From assembly GCA_030248225.1 (NCBI GenBank), contig JASANE010018601.1:1-64000 (forward strand): a stretch of 64,000 nucleotides of DNA. The letters are read 5' to 3'. This stretch comes from Trileptium ribeirensis. Its lineage: Eukaryota > Nematoda > Enoplea > Enoplida > Thoracostomopsidae. The notes below the pieces were generated by a model. It saw only the letters and a list, made by a program, of their open reading frames with translations, made no database searches and was not told the origin of the DNA. The translations under genes were made by a program, and so were the position numbers. This document shows, piece by piece, positions 41,401 to 53,400 of this stretch (the stretch's first letter is position 1; the number at the start of each line of letters is the position of its first letter).

Positions 41401-44400
41401 ACATTGATCAACACAATAGAACGACAAAAATATGGTAGGCAATTATTGATAAATGGTTACAATTATACGTCCATAATCAAGAGTGCAAAACGAGTATGGT
41501 AATCATAAAACGGTATAGAATGTTGTAGGCATTGATCAACACAATAGAACGACAAGAATATAGTAGGCAATTATTGATAAAAGGTTACAATTATACATCA
41601 ATCAAGGGTGCAATACGAGTTTGGTAATCATAAAACGGTATAGAATCATAATAAAGTACAGGCGCTTTAATGGCCTTAAACAACAAGAAAGTACAGTATG
41701 AATATGGTATAACGGTTATACGTAAACGGTTAACAAGTGCGATCCAAATATATGACGGTAATCAAACGGTCAAATTGTGTATATCCACCTAAAAATACAT
41801 ATGAATGCCAACAACGATTCCAGTGGTACACAGATACACGGTATGATCAGGGTTATACGAATCAAATGCATAATACGTGCCTTTATGGCCATAAAATGGT
41901 ACAACCAAGCGATGGTAATGTTAATATATATCCATAATTCAAGTACTCCAATAAAACCTTTATGGCCAACAACAACGTGGTTATAACAATGATAATATGA
42001 TGCAAGTAATAACGATACCCATTCTGATCAATAAACACTGTCGGCGGTGCAAACCGAAATATGACGAAAATTCCTAGTTTGTAGCGAGGTTAATGGGTGT
42101 ATCGATTCATAATTTGTGCCATTTATACGGTCTATAAATAAGGTGACAACAGGGTCTTGTGGTCGGTTCATATGTACAGGGGAAATCGGCTTATATATTC
42201 ACTTGCGCAAAGAGGTTATAGATTGGTTCTAATTCCATATACGTACGTATTTCGATGCAACGGTTGGTTTCGTACCCAGTTGGGTCATATCCGTTGGATA
42301 TTCTAAGTTGGGAAACATTCGCAACTAAGTTCGAAAATGTTGACCATTACACTATGAACAGGATTATTGGGGTATTCGATTAAATGTCGGCCATTACACT
42401 ATGGCCTGGATTAATTTGGTATTTGACTAAATGTTGGCCCTTATACTGTGGCCAGGATTTTTGGGGTATTCGACTACATGTTGGCCATTAGAGTGCGGCC
42501 AGGATTATTAGACTTTCTATTATGCGTCGTTCACGTTTATTTGTGTGCAGTTAATGCACACTGTTGCCAATATGGTCGGTACGAATGCACGATGCTCCAT
42601 TAGTGTGCAAAGGTCACATCTGATGCGGCCGTCGTGCAACGGTGCTAATCGTAGCACAGACAAATGTCATGCCATTAGCCAATGCACACATTTATGCAAC
42701 CAACGTATCTATAGCTGCCGGGCAGAGTATATGTTACGACATTTGCTTGCAGGCGTGCAGTGAAACAACGGCATACATCCTTAGAACCAGGGAGTAACCG
42801 GAATTCCGGTTCCGGCGAAAATCGTGTTCCAGTTGCGGTTCCGGCAAAGGGCAAAAACCATACCGGAACCGGAATCCCGGTTTAAAAAGTTTGTTTGAAA
42901 TTTTCCACGTTTTTTGCTTCATCTGTGAACCAAACATATGTAATATATATTATACAATGATCAAGCTCCAATACAACCAAGCAAAAGAAAAGATTAAGCA
43001 ATTTGCCGTTTGAAACGTAAGTAAGGCACATAATTTCAGTAGGAACTTTTCATAATAACCTGCAGGAGTTTGTTAACAAATCAAAGCCAGATCGTTGCTT
43101 GTAGCAGCTATTTTACACATCCAGAAGTCTGTGCGGTACGTCTCAATTAAACCGGTCCAATTCGGTAACAGAGTATGGCGAACGCAGAAGTACTTAGGGT
43201 ATGCTTGGCTAACATAAATTGCTTCAAGAACCCGCCAATGCGCTTGTAAACTTGGTAAATCAGTCTAAATTGAAGTAAACTAACGTAATCTGCAACGCAG
43301 CTAGAAACTGCTTTCTAGTATTGAAACTGTGCGAGCTACAGCACAGTGTGTCTCATTTATAGCATTCTGATTAGAAAGTTATCATCATTATCATCTAACT
43401 TACGGGCACTGTTTGTCCAACGCTGGCCTAATTATATAGTGTAGCTGATCAGAAAATTACCTTCTATCTATTATTTTCTCTTAGAATCATATAAACCAAT
43501 AATTTCAAGTTTCCTACAGAAGAACATGTAACAAACGTATGTGTAGTAAAGGAATGCGACCGGAGACAGAGCGAAAGTGTGTATTCTACGCTCCAAGCTT
43601 TGTAAGCATATTCGATTTGACGCAGTATACGCAATGGTGTATAGTGGAAGGCATTTTTTGCTCTGGGTGTCCAAAAATCGACATATTTGATCGATAAATA
43701 AACATTATTAGCTTCCTCAGTCTCTTTAAAGTTTCAGAAAGGCAATAATGCCATCGCAAAACATTAAGTTCAATGTAAAAGTTATTTTAATGCATTTTAA
43801 ATCCACTATACCTTCATTTCTTCCTTCATCTGTTTTACTATATATAAATTTCGAAGACCAAGTTCCGGTTTAAATGGACGGTTCCGGTTCCGGTTATTCA
43901 CTGCTTAGAACCTATATTTCATTACAAGCAATTGTTTACTCCATCATTTCTTATTTGAGTGCAATGGTTGACACACTTGCAGAAATTTTGAAATTTTTTT
44001 GTGCCACGCGAAGATACTTTACCAAAGAGAAATGGATGCAGACATACGTAGATACATAATTCGTACATAGTAGCATATATGTATTCCGGTAGTATAATGA
44101 ACTTTTATGTTCAGTGAGTCAATGTACTAATGAATATGCTTGTGAAATCGCCGTTTTCCTGTCAGAATCAGCAAATAACTTTATTCCAAAAAAATGGTTA
44201 TATTTCAGACTTATTATTCCATTATATCATTGACCCATTCGTCAAACAACATTACCCTCAGCAATTCTTAGTAAGATCAGGGTTCCTCTAAAAATTAGAT
44301 CTTTAAAGTTTAGACTATCCCAATAAGTTTGCTGTTTGCTGCTAATCATCGATTTGTTGGTAGGGTTATATAATGTGTTAACTGCATTGGTTTAATAATT

Positions 44401-47400
44401 TTATGTCTGCATTATTTATATATGTCATACCCCCAGATTGAGACGCTGCCGAAGAGCAGGAGTCTTTAATGAACCAACAAAATAGCCAAATTTTACAATT
44501 TTTCAGGTTAATTGCATCTATAACGGTGCGACGCAACTATTGTAATTGTTGCTAACGTCGTAATTATTTGGGTCCATAGAAGAGATGGCATGGAACGGGA
44601 AATTTCCATGGAAATGGGATGGGGTGGAAACTGTTATCATTTTCATGGGAATTCATTTTCCTTATGGAAATAATTTGTTGTTTTTGCCAAATATTTTGCT
44701 TTCACAATATTATTTTTATGCAAAAACTCTGAAATAGTAATCCTGTTTACTTTTGTCATCTATAAAACGTTGCTACAGGCATCACGGCGCATGCTATTTG
44801 TATTGATGCTCCGCCAAATAATTAAAGTTTTTCGCATGTCCTGACATTTTACCTCCCGTTGCTCCACGGTGAATCTTTGTTCACTACCTAGCGTTCAACT
44901 TTTAACCTATATAATTTACAGCTAGGTATCCCTATTGCCGTTGGGGCCGCGCTCGATAGCGCTATAGTGACGTTTTTGACCAAATGTTTAGCTGTTCTTT
45001 GCCCTCATCAAAGAGCGCCAAACAATAAATTGATGTCATGTTGGCAGATGATCACCGTTGTTCGAAAACATGCGTTACTTATTTAGGTTCGGGTTTTCGA
45101 AGGATGCCGTACAATTTCCACTTCTTCTGACATGCGTTAGAATACTGCTTTTAACACCTGATCTATCAGCAGCAGTGGAGCGGATATTTTGCGAGGCGGG
45201 CATGATACTATGAAAATTTAGAAAAGCACAGCCAAGGCAGTTTCGGGCAATGGTGTACCTGAAATATTGCAAAAAGCTTGAACACATTACAAAAGAGATT
45301 GAGGTAACCGCCGAAGAAAGCAATAACTATCTGAATATGCTCTGTCATAGCGACAACGAAAGTGAAGTTGAGTCTGAGTAATCGTTAGACGCAGGACCTT
45401 GCCAAGGGAGCAGCCGGTATCTTCGGTATAGTACATCAATATGACTGAGGGTTATACTTTTGTACAAACTTATTTATACAAAAGGACTCTTGTTATTGCT
45501 TATATCGGAATCATCTTGCCGAGAAGCTTAACGTAACGTTGAACTGATGACGCATACCTTACGAGTTAGCTTCGTAACCTGAATATCAATAATTGATTAT
45601 GTATGGCGAAACCTATTATGATTGATTTGCCAAAATTATCCAATATATAATACTCTTTAATAGTCAATTTAGTGGTTAAAATGGGCATAGTGTTGCGACA
45701 TCATTTGTAATTTCCAGTGTAATCGCTCTAGATCACCACCAACACATCGATTGTGTTTCCAGTTTTACAAATACAAGGGTGTGGTATACATTATTTTTTG
45801 TATATATAAGATGAGTTCAGAGATTACGTTTCAGAACATCGAAAAGGAATAACACGTCTACGTAATCCCGAGTTCATGCATCTTTATCGTGCACAAATAC
45901 CCGCTGCATTTGTATTATGGCACCTTTCACATTTCTACTTCGAAACTCTTCTTATCATATGGATGTACAGTTCACTCTGGGCAAACATTTGACATTTGGT
46001 GGCTCTTCACACCATTTTTCTTAGATACCACGTGCATGCAATCTACAGCATTGTGCGGTAACCCGGAGGAAACATTTTTTATATCCACGCCATCACAACA
46101 GTCAAGTCTACAGATTTGTATAGCTAATTTGAACGTCGCAGATCACGCTAGTTTGAATAGAAAGGTACGGCTTACTAAGACTACCAAAGCTAGTGTCGGG
46201 TACCTGGTTAGTTAAGTCAGGTCGGGTACCCCGGTAGCCATTTACCACCCAAGGACCATGCCTACTATACACGTCTGTGTTCCATTTCTGTTTGGTAATG
46301 TATCATCGAGTGGCATAAAATATCTCAAAACCTCTGCAAATGCACCAACCATTGCACTCAAACAAGAAATGGAGTTAACAATTGCTTGTAATAAAATATA
46401 GGTTCTAAGGTATAACCGCTACAGGATTAGATGTGTGTTAGATGTGTGTCGTTGTTTTCACTGCCCGGCAGCAATAGATACGGCGTTTGCATAGATGTGT
46501 GCATTGGCTAATGGCATCGCATTTGCCTGTGCTCCGATTAGCACCGTTGCACGACGGCCGCATCGAGCATCGTGCATTCGTGCCGACTATACTGGCTACA
46601 GTGTGCAGTAACTGCACACAAATAAACGTGAACGACGCATTAAATGTTGGCCATTGTACTGTGGCCATGATTATTGGACTGTCTATTAAATGTTGGCCAA
46701 TAGACTGTGGCCAGGATGAAGGGTATTCGATAAAATGTCTCCGTTAGGCTATGGTCAGGATTAATCCATCTCGTAACGATCCAGTATGGATCTGTTACAC
46801 TACCGTTGGACGCGTTCGATGTAATATGTTCGAATGATAGTCGATCTCGAAGATTTAAATGTAAAAAAATTGCAAATAATATGTAACTGTTAATTATAAA
46901 CTTAATGGTGTTCGAAATATGTTCAAAAACTATTTTGTTGTTGCTCCAGAAGTGTTCTATGTACAGTCGCAGTCTGTTCGAAACCGAACACTCATTTCTG
47001 GCAGGGAGTGTTATTATTTACATTATGTTTGTATAATTATTCTGCTCTGTAATGCACAGTAAAAGAAACTGAAATGACATAAAAAATTCTCTCACGAACC
47101 ACCGTGTTTGAACGGTCATCCATACTGTCATTGAAATTATATCAAATATTGTAGCATCGATTATTTTGGCTAAACGTAGAAAAATATTGGAGTTTGAAAA
47201 TATGCATGATTTTCAGGCAACGGGTTTAAAAAACCATTATCTTTCGAAATCTCTGAAAGTTGTAACTGATACATCGACAGAATTTAGACGCGCTATTGAA
47301 GAAACGACGCTTAAATTGAACGAGGTATGTTAGTTGACGTAATTAGCTGTTGACGACAGCTGCAATCCCGGTGTGTATTTATTCACGGACCGCAACTTAT

Positions 47401-50400
47401 CACAGTGCTGTTGGATCTCGAAATTATTTTTGTCTCACCGATTATACATTATTACAAGTAATAGTTGTAGCATAGGCATCCGTACGTTTAAGACTTTGTA
47501 CGTGCGAGTTGTGACTAGTTCAAACGAGTGCGATAGCACGAGTCTTAACGCACAATTCGTACAAATCTTTTAAGACACAGCTGTCCATGCTCAACTGGCT
47601 TGTAACATAGTCTGTGGTGTGCGTTCAAAAATTTGTATGCATAACTGTAAATATATGTTAAAATATTGTTTGTATATACAGTCGAGGACCAAAGCAAAGG
47701 GCAGTCACTCACATATTGAGACGCCAGGCTTGAGCATAATGCGAGAGGTGTGTAACTGAAATTCTTTTGCGAGTATTTTATAAATTTCCATTAATTTCGG
47801 CGGAATTGCCAGTGGGTTTTCATAGAAAAATCTTAATTTCAAGTATAATTAGTATTTGACGAATTCCGATATTGTCCGATATTTTCAGATTTGACGAATA
47901 TTCTTCTAGATATGCAATAAATATTTTAACATTGCAGATTTAATATTTTAGTGTTACTGTTTTATCGTTATGTCATCAATATGTGCATGAACAGGTGTAC
48001 AGCCTGAAAATGTCACTCAGCAATGCGGTGTCTGCCGTAAGCGTTGCATCATCGAATTAATTGCTAGTGATAAGCAAGTGTTTTGCTGGCAGAATGCTAG
48101 TGAATCTCGAGTGGAAAGGAAACGAAATCGAGTAGCTTTCGTTTGATATACGTGCATGTTACCGAATGCGAGCGTCTCTTAACTTTGTTTTATATATAAT
48201 TGGCGTCATATACAAGGTATAAGTTCCCAAGCCGTACTGAGGCGCGGTGATGATGTTTGGTTTCTTTGCAATAGCGGCAAGAGTTCTTGAAGAACAAGCC
48301 GTTGAGGGATGCCAGTTCTGACGTGGAAGCCTTGATTGCCTGGCGAACAAACTCGTGCCCATTTTACTGTTGGGGCCTGGAACAACATGACCTTAGTGGC
48401 TTAGCCAAGATTATGAGCATAAGAAGATTCGAACTCGTGGCTTATGATTACGAGCACCGTACTGAAGCCCACCGACGCATCTTCAAATGTTTTAATGGGG
48501 TTTACGTCAGTGAACCCGATTTCCAGAATATACTCTGTCTCCAATGTTTGGCTGTGTTGCGTGCAAGGCATCAAGAATAGTCTATGTATATTCAAGAATG
48601 GTCTATCTATATTGTATTGAATACGATGTTTTGGTTATCTAGAGCCCAGCACGAATACTTCAAGCCTTTTCAGTGGGTTTAAGTTTAGCATTTGCAGGAT
48701 ATAGTCTTGTTCAGTGGTTTCGTTATATTGCGTCAGATTAGTAGTTTCTAATCTTCGACCGTTTTCTAGGATACCCTTAATTATTTTTTCGAATTTAGGT
48801 ATTTGGTAGTAGCAATACTAGGTAAAATAATTTTAGCTTAAACCGAATGTCAACTGGTGGGCTGAAGTGAACTTGGAAAGCGAGAAACTCGGTGTCGACG
48901 GCGAATTAATTGAACGTGTTGCTCAAGCTCAAATTAGTACAAGAAATTCGCCGCGTGATAGTTGGATTGATAAGTAATTTTTTTATGTTTTTGACAATAC
49001 TAATTTGTCAAATTTTAGTACAAATTTTCATGCACCTGAACAAATTAGGATCATCTAAACGGAAAATCAATTAACTTACTTTAAGAAACAGTCGCACGAA
49101 ATGGTCGGTCTACGAGAATTATGTTTGATTATATTTAGGTGTAATAGGGGGAACAAAAAATGACCAAATTTATGTTTCGACAATGTTTGATTATATTAAT
49201 TTTAGACATAGTAAATTGTATATAATTCTGCACTTAGATTTGTGTTTTCGTTGTTTTTATTTTGTTTCCAAAACGTACTAAACCAATTTTGATTGTACCC
49301 TTTCAATTGAGCCTCATGGAATTTGAAAGTACTTGTCGTGAAGCGTTTTGTCAAAAAGTGGTGATTGTGAACATTTTTGCCAAAGCGAACATTTAGAAAT
49401 CTGAGAAGCGAAATTGCTAAAACTTTTAGAGTTATCCGCTTATATAGTTACGGACATAAATAAAACTAACAATCACAGATGTACAGCTGTTACTGCGAAA
49501 TTATAAAAACTTTTAGAGTAATACGTTTGTATAGTTATGGACAGAAATAAAACCAAATGGTTCTCAAATAATAACTGTACAGCGGTTAAACTGTGAAATT
49601 ATAAAGACTTAGAGTAATGTGTTTGTATGGTTACGGACAGAAATAAATCCAAATGGTTCGCCAATAACAGCTGTGCATCTCTTAACTGTGAAATTATCAA
49701 AATTGTACCTAACTGGTTCGCTAATAATACATTTACAGCTGTTAATTTCTTACAAACTATTCACCAATCCCTTTATTTATGCCTCTAACTGTAATGGTAT
49801 TAGCTCACTAATCGCGGCTGCTGACTTAGTTTAATGTTATAATGGGGTTCCGTACTCCTCTGGCTCGTTGTATAGGCTAAATCTTATTTAGTTCCAAAAT
49901 TTGACAGATTTTGTCATTTTTCAATAAATTCAGTTGTACAGTTCATGCGAGAAATTAGTGCCGCTTTTCGAACGAATATTACACCACAAGCAATGTTGAA
50001 GAATGTGTTGAATTCTAACCACATGGCAAACTGTGATGGCACCGCCTCCAACCGGTGCGTAACGGGCCAAGCGTTTTGCACTTTAATGGAACTACTATCA
50101 TGTGGTCTCTTTACAGTACCATAATTCTAACAGGGGCCTCGAGTCTGATGTGGCAATTGCATCCTGTTGAACCCGAAGTACCTGTAGGAATTCCCCCGGT
50201 TAAGCTGTGAGAAATCGCACTCCCAGGCCAACTTGGGGAGATCTTATAATTTCATGGGATTTTCATGCGTTTACTTCTTGTATACCGTTGTTTTTTATGC
50301 ATATTTACTATTTACTTTCCGAAAATGCTAATTTCTACCGGGTGCACTTCATTTTACTTAGGCTTTTGTCATGAATAGTCAAGCATAAGCATTAGTCTTG

Positions 50401-53400
50401 AGTTTTGTTATAACCGTTTTTGTTAGGACGATCGTTGTGTCTCCTCAAAATACCTGGAGAAGCCAACATTTACCTGAGGGCATGAACTGGGGAACCACTG
50501 AAATCTTTCCCCTCGTTGGCCAGATCATGAGTTTGATATTTTTCAAAGTCGACACTTATTAGAATTTACCCTAGTTTCGGCGAATTTTTTGCCAGTTTCA
50601 ATGAACTTTTGCTCGGGAAATAATTCGGGTCTAAAATTAATATTGATGTTAGAGATTATGTTTGTCACGGTATCACTAATAATATAGCTGTTACCAAAGG
50701 TTTACCATACATGTCATCGTTTTGGTGATGCTCAATTTCATTTTGCACCATTACCAAAAAATTAATCCATAATTATGGAATATTTTTCACACTACATCTA
50801 AATAGTAGGGAATAGGAATAAAACGGAAAATATTTTTGTATCTATACTTCACTATAGTGGAGGTTTTATTTGTAACCAAAATATATAGTTCTAATTAGAA
50901 CTAAGTGCTCAAACAACATTGCGTTCGATTGCGATTGTTTTTGTTTAAACGAGAATCGATCGTTTGCAGTTGTTTTAACGAAGTTCGAATTCGCTAAAAT
51001 GAAAAACGCTCTGTGTTTCATTTAATTTGTATTTAATTCTTATGGTAAAAGTAATAGGTGTATTAATATTTGCTGCATAGGAAAAAAGCTGCGGGTATTA
51101 AAATTCCACTTGCTATTGACATGTAGTATATTTTTCGATATAATTTAAGGCTTCACAGTGCCAGAGGGCTTAGTATGATGATTGATTCAAACTTAATGCG
51201 TCTTCGGGTATCAAGAAAAGCGCTCGTTGAAGGCGTGACGGCACTATCAAACACCGATCTGAAAGATCCAAACCTAGTCACCGCCGCTTTGCATTGCCAC
51301 CTCCGGCCGATTCGCGAAATACCGACGGGTAGCTGCCAAATTTGCAAAGTTGATCGATTGTTTGACGACTACGAAGGTCGTTTGTATAGTTTTGACAAAA
51401 ACGCGAAAAGGTAACAGTGTGTAGTGTTTTCCGTATATTGACATTGTTGTGGAAACAAGAACTGGTTCTATGACAAAATGATCTCAGGGAAAACTGGTTT
51501 ATAGTTTCTATAATTAGCTACCTTCATGCTAATTATTATTGTGTATATAACCGTAGATGCCATTTAATAAATGTCATTTGGTCCTTAGTCACGACAGACT
51601 GAAGTGGCGATCAGGATGAGATCCATCCTCACGTTATTTTTAAAAAAAATATTGTTTCATTTTTGAGTTTTTACTAAAGTTTTTCTCTCAACTTCTCCAA
51701 TACGATGTCAGAGCTGGCACAAATGTTCAAGCTCTTTCAAGAGCAGATGTCGGCGCAGCAACAACAACACAACGAGCAGATGGCCCTCCTCCAGGAGCAG
51801 AACCGGCGATTGTTCGAGAGCCTGCAAAGCTCCAACGGTCAATTGGCAGGTCAAGCAGCGATTCCCGCGTGCAGTTCGTTGGATTTAACATCCGCTCTGT
51901 GGACCGACTACTGGGCTCGTTTCAATACGTTCATTGGGGCCCACTGCATCTCGATCGAACGGCAGGCGCAAGTGTTTCTGGCGAACCAGACCAGCGCCAT
52001 CTACAAAACGCAGGCACCACCGAAACAGATCAACGACCTGAGGATCGAAGAAATCGCGGCATTCATGAGCGAACAATTCGATCCCAAGCAGTACTTCGTT
52101 CAGGAGCGATCCAAGTTCTGGTCCGACATGCAGCGAAAGCCAGGCGAAACGATCCAAGAGTTGGCGGCACGAATCCGGCAATATGCGGCAACGTATGATT
52201 TTCTCACAGTCAAGGACCCGCAAGACGAGGCGCTCCGCACACGGTTCATCTGCTCGGTTGGCAACGAGGCGGTGCTCAAAGCCATCTTCAAGGTGCCCGA
52301 TGACGAGCTCACCTTCCCCAAACCTATTTCAATTGCCTTGGAGACCGAAGAGGCGGCACGAGTGGCGAAGGAAACGGTATACGGGTCACGTTCGAAGCCG
52401 GTGCTCCCCGTCAAAGCCGAGTCAGTCAATCCAGTTCGAGCACGAGCGGAGCGCACAACTACCAACAACGGCTCGAATGTGTCGATTTCGGTAGGCACCT
52501 GTGGGCGATGCTACCAGAACAATCACAAAGGCAACGACTGGCCCCATATAGATTCCAAGTGCCGCTACTGCGACATCACCGGGCATCTCGAGGAGGTGTG
52601 TCTGAAGAAGAAGTGAGGTCTGCCAGGAAAGACGGCACGTACAGTCAAGTCAATCCTAACGAATGACACCGTCAAGGTGGTCAACGCGGTGGCTCAACTT
52701 CAACAGCCGCTCGAGATCAATGGCCGGTCGTTCGACTTCGAGGTAGATACCGGCGCGGGTGACAACTTCTGCACCGAAGCAGTTTGGTCGCAATTAGACA
52801 AACCAATCCTGACGACAGCATCGCACAGGTACGAAGCAGCAGCGGGCGATCCTCTGCCGGTAAAAGGCTATTTCCAGGTGGAGGCGGCGGTGGAGCGATT
52901 CGTGGGCAACCGAAACAGACAATGCCGTTCACCGTTGCGTCGAAGGGTAATATCAACATCATCGGCCGAAGTGGAATCGTCACACTTGGCATCGATGTCA
53001 CGGCCCTCCTTCGCAGCGCTCCGGAATCCACGGCATCAACTACGGTGGGACGCGTACAACCTTCGGAGGGGCAGTTCAGAGCGCTTCAAGCAGCCTGCCA
53101 ACGCGACTGCGACGAATTTCCTGATCTGATCAAGCCACAATTGGGCTGCCTCAAAGACGTACAGCTCCATATTAAATTCAAGCCTGACGCGCGATCGGTC
53201 TTTTGCAAGCCACGTCTGGTTCCACTGGCCATCCTGGACTTCCTCAACGAAGCGTACGATACCGGGATTGCTCGAGGTGTGTGGAAACCGATGAACTTCA
53301 GCAGCAGTGGCACTCTCGTGGTTCCAATAAGTAAGCCATCGCTCCCGGGTCAATCGAAACGGAAGATTTGGGTGTGCGGCGACTATTCCGTAACCATGAG

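Larger units (their letters stand above)
42523..46639. mobile_element. DNA transposon with ~410-bp inverted termini (TTA duplication)
   Basis: Left end TGCGTCGTTCACGTTTATTT and right end its reverse complement. Arms match over 42523-42787 plus 43912 to about 44061 on the left, and 46639 down to about 46262 on the right. TTA lies directly before and after (42520-42522, 46640-46642), and the next minisatellite unit shows the uninterrupted site TCTATTAAATG. A 3-bp TTA duplication fits PIF/Harbinger or a related superfamily, but no clear transposase of that type was found. A hAT element sits in the left arm. Confidence 0.8.

Noticed and set aside
45889..46215. Possible PIF/Harbinger transposase inside the long-TIR element
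   Set aside because: Short stretches ([18 protein letters not shown]) vaguely recall the family, but they occur in the wrong order for one gene and lie in different frames.
49941..50045. Exon-like frame [20 protein letters not shown]
   Set aside because: The phase needed (1 in) does not fit the preceding exon (2 out), and the exon at 51150 already continues the protein without a gap.
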